Shown in pieces: positions 42,857 through 51,713 of a DNA stretch of 64,000 bases (positions are counted from its first letter, which is position 1; each line of letters begins with the position of its first letter). This DNA comes from Compostimonas suwonensis (GTDB taxonomy: Bacteria; Actinomycetota; Actinomycetes; Actinomycetales; Microbacteriaceae): NCBI RefSeq assembly GCF_002797855.1, contig NZ_PGFB01000002.1, positions 62,001 through 126,000 on the forward strand. The letters are read 5' to 3'. A model generated the notes under the pieces. It searched no databases, was not told where the DNA came from, and was given only the letters and a program-made list of their open reading frames with translations. The position numbers were made by a program, and so were the translations under genes.

Positions 42857-44461
42857 ATGCCTGTGCTGAGTGTGCACGATCTCGAGATCCGTGTAGGCGC
42901 GCGCGTGCTCATGGAAGGCGTGAGCTTCCGCGTCGCGGCCGGTGACAAGGTCGGGCTCGTCGGGCGCAACGGCGCCGGCAAGACGACGCTCACGAAGGTT
43001 CTCGCGGGGGAGTCGCAGCCCAACACGGGAACCGTCGACCGTTCCGGCGAGATCGGCTATCTGCCCCAGGATCCCCGTTCCGGCAACCCGGAGGATCTCG
43101 CCCGCACGCGCATCCTCGACGCCCGCGGTCTCGGCCAGCTCGTGCTCGGCATGCAGAAGGCGACCGTCGACATGGGCAGCAGCGACGAGGCGGTGAGCGC
43201 GGCGGGCATGAAGAAGTACGGTTCGCTGACCGATCGCTTCCTCGCCCTCGGCGGGTATGCGGCCGAGGCCGAGGCCGCGTCGATCGCGAGCAACCTCAAC
43301 CTGCCCGACCGCATCCTCGACCAGCCGCTCAAGACCCTGTCGGGTGGCCAGCGCCGTCGTATCGAGCTCGCGCGCATCCTCTTCTCTGACGCCCAGACCC
43401 TCATCCTCGACGAGCCCACGAACCACCTCGACGCCGACTCCGTCGTCTGGTTGCGCGAGTTCCTCAAGGGCTATTCGGGAGGCTTCATCGTCATCAGCCA
43501 CGATGTCGAGCTCGTGGGGGAGACCGTGAACCGGGTCTTCTACCTCGACGCCAACCGCCAGGTCATCGACATGTACAACATGGGCTGGAAGCACTACCTG
43601 CGTCAGCGCGCCGCCGACGAGGAGCGCCGCAAGAAGGAGCGTGTCAACGTCGAGAAGAAGGCCTCCGTGCTGCAGACGCAGGCCGCCAGGTTCGGTGCGA
43701 AGGCTAGCAAGGCCGCCGCCGCCCACCAGATGGTGCGTCGTGCCGAGAAGATGCTCTCGGGGCTCGACGAGGTCAGGACCGTCGACCGGGTGGCGAAGCT
43801 GCGCTTCCCGACTCCCGCGCCGTGCGGCCGCACTCCGCTCATGGCCTCCGATCTCAGCCGCAGCTACGGTTCGCTCGAGATCTTCACGGCCGTCGACCTC
43901 GCGATCGATCGCGGCTCCAAGGTCGTCGTGCTCGGGCTCAACGGTGCGGGCAAGACGACCCTCCTGCGGATCCTCGCGGGCATCGACACCCCGGACACCG
44001 GCGCCGTCGAGCCCGGCCACGGCCTGCGGATCGGGTACTACGCGCAGGAGCACGAGACGATCGACGTCAAGCGCAGCGTGCTCGAGAACATGGTGTCCTC
44101 CTCGCCGAACCTCACCGAGACCGAGGCCCGTCGCGTGCTCGGCTCGTTCCTCTTCACGGGCGACGACTCGCACAAGCCGGCCGGCGTGCTCTCCGGCGGC
44201 GAGAAGACGCGTCTGGCCCTCGCGATGATCGTCGTCTCCGGCGCGAACGTGCTGCTGCTCGACGAGCCCACGAACAACCTCGACCCGGCCAGCCGTGACG
44301 AGATCCTCGACGCTCTCGCGCACTACGAGGGCGCCGTTGTGCTCGTGAGCCACGACGAGGGGGCCGTCGAGGCGCTCAACCCCGAGCGCGTGCTCATCCT
44401 GCCCGACGGCGTCGAGGACCACTGGAACAAGGACTACCTCGAGCTCATCTCGCTCGCCTGA
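42857..44461 (+). CDS. ABC-F family ATPase
   Basis: A 534-residue protein with two ABC domains and no membrane segments, the layout of ABC-F translation factors that act on stalled or drug-bound ribosomes. Domain 1 has GRNGAGKTTLTKVL, TLSGGQRRRIELAR and LILDEPTNHLDADS; domain 2 has GLNGAGKTTLLRIL, VLSGGEKTRLALA and LLLDEPTNNLDPAS. The linker between (about 240-320) is charged and helical with many Arg/Lys, as in the P-site tRNA interaction motif. Whether it is a housekeeping or resistance-type member cannot be said. It has its own TATACT promoter and a leader of about 95 nt. Confidence 0.93.
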   Translation: MPVLSVHDLEIRVGARVLMEGVSFRVAAGDKVGLVGRNGAGKTTLTKVLAGESQPNTGTVDRSGEIGYLPQDPRSGNPEDLARTRILDARGLGQLVLGMQKATVDMGSSDEAVSAAGMKKYGSLTDRFLALGGYAAEAEAASIASNLNLPDRILDQPLKTLSGGQRRRIELARILFSDAQTLILDEPTNHLDADSVVWLREFLKGYSGGFIVISHDVELVGETVNRVFYLDANRQVIDMYNMGWKHYLRQRAADEERRKKERVNVEKKASVLQTQAARFGAKASKAAAAHQMVRRAEKMLSGLDEVRTVDRVAKLRFPTPAPCGRTPLMASDLSRSYGSLEIFTAVDLAIDRGSKVVVLGLNGAGKTTLLRILAGIDTPDTGAVEPGHGLRIGYYAQEHETIDVKRSVLENMVSSSPNLTETEARRVLGSFLFTGDDSHKPAGVLSGGEKTRLALAMIVVSGANVLLLDEPTNNLDPASRDEILDALAHYEGAVVLVSHDEGAVEALNPERVLILPDGVEDHWNKDYLELISLA

Positions 44462-44491
44462 TCGGGCCCGTCGAACTCCCGGCCGTCCGGG

Positions 44492-45337
44492 TCACCGGCT
44501 GCCGAGGATCTCGTCCTCGATCTCGCTGTCGCTGCGCTTGCGTGCGGAGCGGCGCCGCTCGCGTTCGGCCGCCCGCTCGCGTTCCTCGGGGTCGTCGGCG
44601 TTGACGGTGCGGTACTCCTGGCGCACCGCGTAGCCGAGGCCGACGAAGGCCATGAGTCCGAAGACGAACCACTGGAAGGCGTAGGAGAGGTGCGGCCCCT
44701 CGTCGGGCTGGGGCTTCGTCACGGCCGCGGGAGGCTGGTCCCGGGCCGCGGGGCTCTCCGAGGCGAGAAGACCGTAGGCGCCCGTGTAGGTGTCGGCGCC
44801 GACGCGCGCGGCGATGTCGTCGAGCTGGATGGTCGCGATCTGCCCCTCACCGGCCGTGCGGCTCGGGATACTCGGCTCGCCCGCTTTCAGGCGGGCGACC
44901 ACGGTGACCTCCCCGCTCGGCGGCGCAGGCACCTCGTCTGGCGCGTCCTGGGCGGAGCCGATGGGCAGCCAGCCCCGGTCCACGACGAAGACCGTGCCGT
45001 CGTCGAGCTTGAGGGGCGTGAGCACCTCGAAACCCGGATTGCCGTTGAGCGGACGGTTGCGCACGAGCAGCTGCTGGTCGACGAGATAGCTTCCGTGCAT
45101 CTCGACGGGAAGCCACTTCTGGTCGTCGTCGTCGTACCCGGCGAGATCGGGCAGCGCCTCCGCGACCGGCACCGGATCGGAGTCGTAGTTGTCGGCGACG
45201 AGCGCGATCTCGGCGAGAGCCTCGTTGCGGCGGGCGAGCTGCCATACCCCCAGGCCTGCGCAGACGCAGGCGAACAGGATCGTCAGTGCGAGGTACCCCG
45301 CCCACCGGCGGGTGAAGGCGAAAGCCCAGCCGTTCAT
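44492..45337 (-). CDS. SURF1 family cytochrome oxidase assembly protein
   Basis: A 281-residue membrane protein of the SURF1/Shy1 family, which helps insert heme A into cytochrome c oxidase. It has one N-terminal membrane segment (about 11-33), an extracytoplasmic domain with LVRNRPLNGNPGFEVLTPL and VFVVDRGWLP, a second membrane segment near 225-245 (SYAFQWFVFGLMAFVGLGYA), and a charged Arg/Glu-rich tail. The ATG overlaps the stop of the small 88-residue gene. It fits with ctaA and ctaB 8 kb away. Confidence 0.92.
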   Translation of the reverse strand: MNGWAFAFTRRWAGYLALTILFACVCAGLGVWQLARRNEALAEIALVADNYDSDPVPVAEALPDLAGYDDDDQKWLPVEMHGSYLVDQQLLVRNRPLNGNPGFEVLTPLKLDDGTVFVVDRGWLPIGSAQDAPDEVPAPPSGEVTVVARLKAGEPSIPSRTAGEGQIATIQLDDIAARVGADTYTGAYGLLASESPAARDQPPAAVTKPQPDEGPHLSYAFQWFVFGLMAFVGLGYAVRQEYRTVNADDPEERERAAERERRRSARKRSDSEIEDEILGSR

Positions 45338-45600
45338 CGTGCGCTCTCGTCTCGGTGCGGGATGGGAACCTGCGGGGTGGGGACAGCTGCCGCATCCAGC
45401 GCCGACACGGTCAGCGGGAAGTCTCGCGCGCTCAGGAAGTCCTCGAGAAAGCCCCGGTGCTCGTCGCACGCGAGCCACGTCTTCGTGCGGCCCTCCTCGT
45501 GGATGCGGGGGTTGCGCCATTCGATGCGCCATAACGCCGCCTCGCGGCATCCCGCCCGTGAGCACGTGAACTGCTCGAGCGTTCCTCCCAGCTCGATCAT
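45334..45600 (-). CDS. Small Cys-containing protein of unknown function
   Basis: An 88-residue protein. Cys13 and Cys18 (CSRAGC) and a later ACDEH group could bind a metal, and Trp-rich ALWRIEWRNP lies between them. I do not recognise a named family. ATGA overlaps on both sides tie it to the DUF3099 gene upstream and to the SURF1 gene downstream, so a link to membrane or cytochrome oxidase biogenesis is possible by context alone. Confidence 0.8.
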   Translation of the reverse strand: MIELGGTLEQFTCSRAGCREAALWRIEWRNPRIHEEGRTKTWLACDEHRGFLEDFLSARDFPLTVSALDAAAVPTPQVPIPHRDESAR

Positions 45601-45980
45601 GCGGCGCCCCTGCCCGCGCCGTGATCGCCCGTGTTGTGAGGGCCCGTGTTGTGAGGGCCGGTGTCATGAGGGCCCGCAGTGCGAGGGCCGGCGCCGGCGC
45701 CGTTGTTCGTCGTGCCGTCCTGCCGGGGCAGTCGCACCATCGCGCCCGGACGCTCGACCGTCGCCGGCTGCACCTTCGCGCCCACATTGGCGATGACGAC
45801 GGCGAAATAGGGCAGGAAGATCGCGCCTGCCGCCACGACGACGAGCCACCAGCCGCGTACGACCAGCAGGAGCAGCACGCAGACGACACGGATGCTCATC
45901 GCGACGGTGTATTTGATCATCCGTGCGCGACGTTCCGCGTCGGGCGACTGCGGAAGGGAGGTGATCGACGGCTGCTTCAT
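45597..45980 (-). CDS. DUF3099-type small membrane protein
   Basis: A 127-residue actinobacterial membrane protein of unknown function. MKQPSITSLPQSPDAERRAR is a typical N-terminus, followed by two close hydrophobic segments (about 26-68) and a hydrophilic tail. The tail is built from a GPHNT/GPHDT-like pentapeptide repeat encoded by a 15-bp tandem DNA repeat. GGGGGAG lies 5 nt before the ATG, and TAGGCT on the minus strand (45995-46000) is a likely -10. It is the first gene of a three-gene operon with the 88-residue protein and SURF1. Confidence 0.85.
   Translation of the reverse strand: MKQPSITSLPQSPDAERRARMIKYTVAMSIRVVCVLLLLVVRGWWLVVVAAGAIFLPYFAVVIANVGAKVQPATVERPGAMVRLPRQDGTTNNGAGAGPRTAGPHDTGPHNTGPHNTGDHGAGRGAA
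45618..45690. repeat. Tandem repeat, 15-bp unit, inside the DUF3099 gene
   Basis: Units GTGTTGTGAGGGCCC (45631, 45646), GTGTCATGAGGGCCC (45661) and a diverged unit (45676), plus a partial unit before. They encode a GPHNT-type pentapeptide on the minus strand near the C-terminus. Confidence 0.9.
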
Positions 45981-46052
45981 GATTGCTCCCCCTAAGCCTA
46001 CGTCTCGCGCTGCCGGATGAACGCCGGATGAGCGGGGCGGGACGGCTCGGCC

Positions 46053-46058
46053 TAAGCT
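46053..46058 (+). promoter_or_regulatory. -10 element of fabG
   Basis: TAAGCT about 55 nt before the fabG ATG; the leader ends in a strong GGAGG. Confidence 0.4.
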
Positions 46059-46112
46059 GGTGAGGTTGTCGCGCGCCGGAAAGAGGGGCCGCGAACAGGG
46101 AGGATTCAGGGC

Positions 46113-46859
46113 ATGACCACAGGCACGAGCGCAGTCGCGGGCACCAGCGCGAGCACACCCAGGACGGTCGTCGTCACGGGAGGGAACCGGGGGATCGGCC
46201 ACTCGATCGCCGAGGAGTTCGTCGCGGCGGGCCACCGGGTGGCCGTGACCGCGCGTTCGGGCGAGGGCCCCGCGGGCTCCCTCACGGTGCGTGCCGACGT
46301 CACCGACAGCGCGAGCATCGATGCGGCGTTCACCCAGATCGAGAGCGAGCTCGGCCCCATCGAGGTCGTGGTGGCCAACGCCGGCATCACGCGCGACATG
46401 CTGCTCATGCGGATGGGCGACGACGACTTCGACGCGGTCGTCGACACCAATCTCGGGGGAGCCTTCCGCGTCGTCAAGCGCGCCTCCAAGGGCATGCTCA
46501 AACAGCGTTTCGGCCGGATCCTGCTCATCTCGAGCGTCGTGGGGCTCTACGGCTCGGCCGGGCAGGCGAACTACGCGGCATCCAAGAGCGGGCTCGTCGG
46601 CTTCGCCCGCTCGATCACGCGCGAGCTCGGCGGGCGTGGGATCACGGCCAACGTCGTCGCCCCTGGCTTCATCGAGACAGACATGACGGCCGAGCTGCCC
46701 GAGACCCAGCAGGCCGAGTACAAGAAGGCGATCCCCGCCGGCCGTTTCGCCCAGCCCTCCGAGGTCGCGAAGGTCGTTCTCTGGCTCGCGGGCGACGACG
46801 CCGGCTACATCTCGGGCGCGGTCATCCCCGTCGACGGCGGAATGGGCATGGGGCACTAG
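46113..46859 (+). CDS. fabG: 3-oxoacyl-ACP reductase family SDR (FabG-like)
   Basis: A 248-residue short-chain dehydrogenase. The NADPH motif is TGGNRGIGHSIAEEF, the NAG motif is VVANAGITRD, the catalytic set is Ser in ISSVVGLYG and Tyr-Lys in YAASKSG, and GFIETDM follows. The N-terminal 15 residues are Thr/Ser/Ala-rich. It resembles the actinobacterial FabG that reduces beta-ketoacyl-ACP, though SDR specificity cannot be proved from sequence. A GGAGG lies 10 nt before the ATG. It is divergent from the DUF3099 operon and convergent with the P-loop gene. Confidence 0.9.
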   Translation: MTTGTSAVAGTSASTPRTVVVTGGNRGIGHSIAEEFVAAGHRVAVTARSGEGPAGSLTVRADVTDSASIDAAFTQIESELGPIEVVVANAGITRDMLLMRMGDDDFDAVVDTNLGGAFRVVKRASKGMLKQRFGRILLISSVVGLYGSAGQANYAASKSGLVGFARSITRELGGRGITANVVAPGFIETDMTAELPETQQAEYKKAIPAGRFAQPSEVAKVVLWLAGDDAGYISGAVIPVDGGMGMGH

Positions 46860-46885
46860 GCCGTGGGCGCTCCGCTCGCTGCGGG

Positions 46886-46899
46886 GCGGGCCTGCCCGC
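46886..46899. terminator. Short GC hairpin between convergent genes
   Basis: GCGGGC-CT-GCCCGC in the 47-nt gap between the fabG stop and the stop of the minus-strand P-loop gene. It is short and without a T-run, so the call is weak. Confidence 0.35.
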
Positions 46900-46906
46900 G
46901 GCGGCC

Positions 46907-47458
46907 CTAGCCGCCCAGCTCGCTCACGAGCGACTCGAGGACGGACAGCCGCTCGTCTCGGCTGCCGACGAGCTCCACGACCCTCAGGTGCGTGCCGACG
47001 AGATCGGGGTCTTCGATGAGATCCATCAGGACGTCGTTCATCGCACTCCTCAGCTCCGGATGCTCGTCGTCGTCGACCTCGATCGGATCCGCGGCGGTGA
47101 GCGGGAGCACAACGAGCAGGTCGACATGGCCGAGCGCCTCGGCGGTGATGATCATCGAGCGCTCGAGGAGCTCGGGCGAGCTGGAGGATCCCGCCCACTC
47201 GTCGAGGGCCAGCAGGTAGGCGAGGAAGTCGAGCGGACCGCGCTCGGCGATGACGTCGGATGCGACGTCGTCGGAAGCGAGCCGATCCGCCGCGACACGG
47301 AGCTGTGTCGCGAACATCGCCGCACTCGGGCGGTCCCACGCCTCATCGATGAGCTCGAACGGATCGGGCAGCACGGTGAAGCCGGGATGGCGAAGGGCGA
47401 AGTCGGAGATCAGCGTGCTCTTCCCGCTCGCGTGGCTCCCGGAGACGACTATCCGCAT
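46907..47458 (-). CDS. P-loop ATPase/kinase-like protein (AAA_28/NadR-like)
   Basis: A 183-residue single-domain protein. Walker A is GSHASGKS (7-14), followed by a conserved ERGPLDFLAYLLAL segment and a VDLLVVLPL strand, as in small nucleoside- or nucleotide-kinase-like NTPases of the AAA_28/NadR C-terminal type. The substrate is unknown. TAGTGT on the minus strand ends exactly 6 nt before the ATG, marking another leaderless start. It stands alone between fabG and serB. Confidence 0.8.
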   Translation of the reverse strand: MRIVVSGSHASGKSTLISDFALRHPGFTVLPDPFELIDEAWDRPSAAMFATQLRVAADRLASDDVASDVIAERGPLDFLAYLLALDEWAGSSSSPELLERSMIITAEALGHVDLLVVLPLTAADPIEVDDDEHPELRSAMNDVLMDLIEDPDLVGTHLRVVELVGSRDERLSVLESLVSELGG

Positions 47459-47464
47459 GTCGCA

Positions 47465-47470
47465 ACACTA
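47465..47470 (-). promoter_or_regulatory. -10 element of the P-loop gene (leaderless type)
   Basis: TAGTGT on the minus strand with 6 nt to the ATG, the same spacing as at polA, coaE and glgC. Confidence 0.5.
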
Positions 47471-47570
47471 GCGGTGCATCGCGGCCGGACCGCATCACGC
47501 GCTCGACCCGCGCCGAGAGCGTCGTGCGGCCGGGAGCGCCGGCCCGGCGCGGCTGAGGGGAGGCCCGTTC

Positions 47571-48236
47571 CTAGCCGCGCAGGCCGAGGAGCGGCAGGAG
47601 CGTCGTCATGTCGATCGTGTCGACGACGACGTTCGCCTCGTCGCGCACCGGCGCCTTGCCGTTGAACGACACCGCGAGACCGGCGATCGCCATCATCGTG
47701 AGATCGTTGGCGCCGTCTCCGACCGCGATCGTCTGGCGGAGAGGGATGCGCATGTCGGCCGCCCACTCGCGCAGGGTCTGCGCCTTCGCCTGCGCGTCGA
47801 TGACCGGGCCGACGAGACCGCCCGTGAGCCGGTCGTCGGCGAGCTCGAGGCGGTTGGCGCGCCAGTGGTCGAGCCCCAGCTGCTCGCCGAGCGGGTCGAG
47901 GATCTCGTGGAAGCCGCCGGAGACCACCCCGACGCGCCCACCCGCAGCGTGCACGGCCTCGATCATCTCCGGCACGCCGGGCGTGACGACGACGCGCCGC
48001 CCGGCCTGTTCGAAGGCCTCCGAGCCGAGTCCCGCGAGGGTCGCGGTGCGCGCCCGCAGGCTCTCCTCGAAGTCGAGACGGCCGTTCATGGCCTCCTCGG
48101 TGATCCGAGCCACCTCGTCGAGACTGCCCGCCGCCTCGGCGAGCAGCTCGATCACCTCGTTCTGGATGAGCGTCGAGTCGGCGTCGAGCACGACGAGGAA
48201 GCGGGGGGAGCCGGATGAACCATCGAGCGCGCTCAT
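47571..48236 (-). CDS. serB: Phosphoserine phosphatase
   Basis: A 221-residue HAD-family enzyme for the last step of serine synthesis. The nucleophile pair Asp18/Asp20 is in [11 protein letters not shown], the second motif Ser is in [10 protein letters not shown], and [12 protein letters not shown] holds the Mg-binding Asp residues. It lacks the N-terminal ACT domains of the mycobacterial SerB2 form. The ATG overlaps the glgC stop by 3 nt (ATGA), so it is coupled to glgC with no metabolic link that I can see. Confidence 0.93.
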   Translation of the reverse strand: MSALDGSSGSPRFLVVLDADSTLIQNEVIELLAEAAGSLDEVARITEEAMNGRLDFEESLRARTATLAGLGSEAFEQAGRRVVVTPGVPEMIEAVHAAGGRVGVVSGGFHEILDPLGEQLGLDHWRANRLELADDRLTGGLVGPVIDAQAKAQTLREWAADMRIPLRQTIAVGDGANDLTMMAIAGLAVSFNGKAPVRDEANVVVDTIDMTTLLPLLGLRG

Positions 48237-49474
48237 GGAACGACGTGCACTCCCTTGCCGACGACGGTGATGCCGGATTCGGTGACCGTGAAGCCGCGTG
48301 CCCTGTCGCGGGCGGGGTCGACGCCGATGCCCGCGCCGGAGCCGACGACGACGTCCTTGTCGAGGATGGCGCGGCGCACGATCGCGTCGGGCTCGACCCG
48401 CACGCGGTCGAAGAGCACCGAGTTGACGACCTGGGCTCCCGACTCGAGCAGCGACCAGGGGCCGAGGACACTGCGTTCGACGTGCGCGCCCGAGATGAGG
48501 CATCCGAGGGACACGATCGAGTCGATCACGGTTCCCAGGTTGCCGCGGGCGTCGCGCACGAACTTCGCCGGCGGCGAGTTGAGCTGCTGGCTGAAGATCG
48601 GCCACTCGCGGTTGTAGAGGTTGAACACCGGGAGCGTGGAGATGAGGTCTTGATGGGCGTCGAAGAAGGAGTCGATCGTTCCCACGTCGCGCCAGTAGTA
48701 GCGGTCGCGGTCGGTCGCCCCGGGCATGTCGTTGCGCTGCAGGTCGTAGACGCCCGCCTCGCCGCGCCCCACGAAGTAGGGCACGATGTCGCCGCCCATG
48801 TCGTGGTTCGAGTCGGTGCGCTCACCGTCGCGCTCGACGGCCTCGATGAGGGCGTCGGCGTCGAAGACGTAGTTGCCCATCGAGGCGAGCACCTCGTGCG
48901 GCGCGTCGGGCAGTCCCTGCGGCTCGAGCGGCTTCTCGAGGAAGGCCGCGATGCGTGTGGGGTCGTTCTCGTCGACCTCGATGACCCCGAACTGGTCGGC
49001 GAGCGAGATCGGCTGGCGGATGGCGGCGACCGTCGCCTTGGCCCCCGAGGCGATGTGTGCCTCGATCATCTGGCTGAAGTCCATGCGGTAGACGTGATCG
49101 GCGCCGACCACGACGACGATGTCGGGCTTCTCGTCGCGCAGCAGGTTGAGGCTCTGCAGGATCGCGTCGGCCGATCCGCTGAACCAGCGCTTGCCGAGCC
49201 GCTGCTGCGCCGGCACCGAGGCCACGTACGAGTTCAGCAGCCCCGAGAGGCGCCAGGTCTGCGACACGTGCCTGTCGAGGCTGTGCGACTTGTACTGCGT
49301 GAGCACGACGATCTGGGTGAGCCCGGAGTTGATGAGGTTCGAGAGCGCGAAATCGATGAGGCGATACTGGCCCGCGAACGGGACCGCGGGCTTCGCCCGG
49401 TCGACCGTGAGCGGCATGAGCCGCTTGCCCTCCCCACCGGCGAGGACGATGCCGAAGATCTTTGATGCCACCAT
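48233..49474 (-). CDS. glgC: Glucose-1-phosphate adenylyltransferase
   Basis: A 413-residue enzyme that makes ADP-glucose. The nucleotidyltransferase N-domain shows [19 protein letters not shown] and [10 protein letters not shown]; the C-terminal third is a left-handed beta-helix with [23 protein letters not shown] on the minus strand lies 6 nt before the ATG. It diverges from glgA/glgM, 163 nt away, the same head-to-head arrangement as the mycobacterial pair that makes maltose 1-phosphate. Confidence 0.97.
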   Translation of the reverse strand: MVASKIFGIVLAGGEGKRLMPLTVDRAKPAVPFAGQYRLIDFALSNLINSGLTQIVVLTQYKSHSLDRHVSQTWRLSGLLNSYVASVPAQQRLGKRWFSGSADAILQSLNLLRDEKPDIVVVVGADHVYRMDFSQMIEAHIASGAKATVAAIRQPISLADQFGVIEVDENDPTRIAAFLEKPLEPQGLPDAPHEVLASMGNYVFDADALIEAVERDGERTDSNHDMGGDIVPYFVGRGEAGVYDLQRNDMPGATDRDRYYWRDVGTIDSFFDAHQDLISTLPVFNLYNREWPIFSQQLNSPPAKFVRDARGNLGTVIDSIVSLGCLISGAHVERSVLGPWSLLESGAQVVNSVLFDRVRVEPDAIVRRAILDKDVVVGSGAGIGVDPARDRARGFTVTESGITVVGKGVHVVP

Positions 49475-49480
49475 GCGTCC

Positions 49481-49486
49481 AGCCTA
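49481..49486 (-). promoter_or_regulatory. -10 element of glgC (leaderless type)
   Basis: TAGGCT on the minus strand, 6 nt before the glgC ATG. Confidence 0.6.
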
Positions 49487-49624
49487 GATCGCCGGGCGGT
49501 GATGACCTACCGCCGACGCGATGCTTGACGTGGCGGCGGCCCTGTGCGTGAGCGCTGCGCAAGCGCCCGGCAGCCGGCCCGACCCCGTCGGCCATCCGGC
49601 TCGACGCTGCGCTCGGCGCTGTAC

Positions 49625-49630
49625 TAGCTT
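49625..49630 (+). promoter_or_regulatory. -10 element of glgA/glgM (leaderless type)
   Basis: TAGCTT ends 6 nt before the ATG. TCGACG at 49601-49606 is a possible -35 with an 18-nt spacer. Confidence 0.5.
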
Positions 49631-49636
49631 TGCAGC

Positions 49637-50821
49637 ATGCGCGTAGACCTGCTGACCAAGGAGTATCCGCCCGAGATCTACGGGGGAGCGGGGGTTCACG
49701 CCGCCGAGCTCGTGAAGGCCCTGCGTGTCGACACCGAGGTCGTCGTGCGCTGCTTCGGCGCCCCCCGCGACGAGCCGGGCACCCATGCCTACCGGGTGCC
49801 GGCCGAGCTGCAGGGCGCCAACGGCAGCCTCGAGACGCTCGGGGTCGACCTGCAGATCGCCCAGGATGCCGCGGGCGCCGACATCGTGCACTCGCACACC
49901 TGGTACGCGAACGGCGCGGGCCATCTGGCCAAGCTCCTGCACGGCATCCCGCATGTCGTCACCGCCCACAGCCTCGAGCCCCTGCGTCCGTGGAAGGCCG
50001 AGCAGCTCGGCGGCGGCTACCGCGTCTCGAGCTGGATCGAGAAGACGGCCTTCGAGAGCGCGGATGCCGTGATCGCGGTGAGCGACGGCATGCGTCGCGA
50101 CATCCTGCGCTCCTATCCGGCGCTCGACCCGCAGCGGGTGCAGGTCGTCTACAACGGCATCGACCTCGAACGGTGGATGCCGCGACCCGACGACGAGCTC
50201 GTGCGATCGTTCGGCATCGACCCCGACCGCCCCTCCGTCGTCTTCGTGGGCAGGATCACCCGTCAGAAGGGCCTGCCCTACCTGCTGCGCGCCGCCGCCG
50301 CGCTTCCGGAGGACGTGCAGCTCGTGCTGTGCGCGGGAGCCCCGGACACCCCGGAGATCCTCGCAGAGGTCAGGGAGCTCGTCGGGCAGCTGCAGAGCGA
50401 GCGCGCGGGCGTCGTCTGGATCGAGCGGCTGCTTCCGCAGCCGGAGCTCTCGAGCATCCTGACCGCCGCGACGGTCTTCGTCTGCCCGTCGGTCTACGAG
50501 CCCCTCGGGATCGTCAACCTCGAGGCCATGGCCTGCGGTGCGCCCGTCGTGGGCACGGCGACGGGAGGCATCCCCGAGGTCGTCGACGACGGCGTCACGG
50601 GTCGTCTGGTGCCGATCGAGCAGTTGCAGGACGGCACGGGGACCCCGGTCGATCCCGACCGTTTCGTCGCCGATCTCGCGGCGACCCTCACCGAGGTCGT
50701 GAGCGACCCGGAGACGGCCGCGCGGATGGGCGCCGCCGGTCGCGCGCGGGCCGAACGGGAGTTCGGCTGGGACCGAATCGCCGCCCGCACGAAGGACGTC
50801 TACGCCTCTCTGCTTCGGTAG
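49637..50821 (+). CDS. glgA: GT4 glycogen synthase / maltose-1-phosphate synthase
   Basis: A 394-residue GT4-family glycosyltransferase of the actinobacterial GlgA type. MRVDLLTKEYPPEIYGGAGV is the typical N-terminus, VVTAHSLEPLRPWK and VYNGIDLERW follow, and the sugar-nucleotide site is VCPSVYEPLGIVNLEAMACG. The mycobacterial homologue, called GlgM, uses ADP-glucose and glucose 1-phosphate to make maltose 1-phosphate, which GlgE then polymerises; with treS nearby this role is as likely as glycogen synthase. The stop codon overlaps the TAGGCT promoter of the next gene. Confidence 0.92.
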   Translation: MRVDLLTKEYPPEIYGGAGVHAAELVKALRVDTEVVVRCFGAPRDEPGTHAYRVPAELQGANGSLETLGVDLQIAQDAAGADIVHSHTWYANGAGHLAKLLHGIPHVVTAHSLEPLRPWKAEQLGGGYRVSSWIEKTAFESADAVIAVSDGMRRDILRSYPALDPQRVQVVYNGIDLERWMPRPDDELVRSFGIDPDRPSVVFVGRITRQKGLPYLLRAAAALPEDVQLVLCAGAPDTPEILAEVRELVGQLQSERAGVVWIERLLPQPELSSILTAATVFVCPSVYEPLGIVNLEAMACGAPVVGTATGGIPEVVDDGVTGRLVPIEQLQDGTGTPVDPDRFVADLAATLTEVVSDPETAARMGAAGRARAEREFGWDRIAARTKDVYASLLR

Positions 50822-50824
50822 GCT
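50819..50824 (+). promoter_or_regulatory. -10 element of the lone ABC ATPase (leaderless type)
   Basis: TAGGCT, 6 nt before the ATG; its TAG is also the stop codon of glgA. Confidence 0.55.
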
Positions 50825-50830
50825 TGAGGC

Positions 50831-51613
50831 ATGCCCACTGTTCTTCAGCTGTCCGACGTGTCCTTCGTGCGGGACGGAAACACCATCCTCGATTCGGTCA
50901 CCTGGAAGGTCGACAGCGACGAGCGGTGGGTGATCCTGGGGCCGAACGGCGCGGGGAAGACGACCCTCCTGCAGATCGCCGCGGCGCTCGTGCACCCGAG
51001 CTCGGGCAAGGCCGAGGTGCTCGGCGACCGGCTCGGCACGGTCGACCTCTTCGAGCTGCGGCCGCGCATCGGCTTCGCCTCGAGCGCGATGGCCAAGCGC
51101 ATCCCCGCGCACGAGAAGGTCATCGACGTCGTCATGACGGCCGCGTACTCGGTCACCGGCCGTTGGAACGAGAGCTACGAAGACATCGACCTGCGCCGCG
51201 CCCAGCGGGTGCTCGCCGAGTGGCGGCTCGACCACCTGGCCGAGCGCACTTTCGGTCACCTGAGCGACGGCGAGCAGAAGCGCGTGCAGATCGCCCGCGC
51301 GGTCATGACCGACCCCGAGCTGCTGCTGCTCGACGAGCCGGCGGCGAGTCTCGACCTCGGCGCCCGCGAGGAGCTGCTGCAGCTTCTCGGCGGCTACGCG
51401 AGCGCTCCCGACTCGCCCGGCATCGTCATGGTGACCCACCACGTCGAGGAGATCCCGCTCGGCTTCGACAGCGCGCTGCTCATCGCCGACGGCGGGATCG
51501 TCGCCGCGGGCCCGATCGCCGAGGTCGTGACGTCGCAGAACCTGAGCACGACGTTCGGGCTGCCGATCGAGCTGAGCGAGTCGAACGGCCGGTACGCGGC
51601 GCGAGCCGTCTGA
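50831..51613 (+). CDS. Stand-alone ABC transporter ATP-binding protein
   Basis: A 260-residue single ABC domain. Walker A is GPNGAGKTTLLQIAAAL, the signature is GHLSDGEQKRVQIARA (LSDGE in place of LSGGQ), Walker B is LLLLDEPAASLD, and the switch His is in VTHHVEEIP. It resembles the YlmA/ModF-like group. No permease or binding protein is adjacent, so its partner is unknown or it may not be a transporter subunit. It has its own leaderless promoter. Confidence 0.85.
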   Translation: MPTVLQLSDVSFVRDGNTILDSVTWKVDSDERWVILGPNGAGKTTLLQIAAALVHPSSGKAEVLGDRLGTVDLFELRPRIGFASSAMAKRIPAHEKVIDVVMTAAYSVTGRWNESYEDIDLRRAQRVLAEWRLDHLAERTFGHLSDGEQKRVQIARAVMTDPELLLLDEPAASLDLGAREELLQLLGGYASAPDSPGIVMVTHHVEEIPLGFDSALLIADGGIVAAGPIAEVVTSQNLSTTFGLPIELSESNGRYAARAV

Positions 51614-51639
51614 GCTGCGCGGGCGCCCACCTGATCTGC

Positions 51640-51645
51640 TAAGAT
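51640..51645 (+). promoter_or_regulatory. -10 element of rpmE2
   Basis: TAAGAT, with a leader of about 60 nt. No clear Zur-type operator is seen, although L31 paralogues of this kind are zinc-regulated in some bacteria. Confidence 0.4.
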
Positions 51646-51713
51646 AGGTAGCTGGCCCGCGGGCCTGAGAACTTCACTACACGTATTTACCGACAGCACC
51701 TGAGGAACATCTG

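Noticed and set aside
42797-42860. A leader peptide before the ABC-F gene
   Set aside because: No start codon with a ribosome site followed by a short sensible frame is present; the ATG at about 42848 is out of frame and overlaps the gene start.
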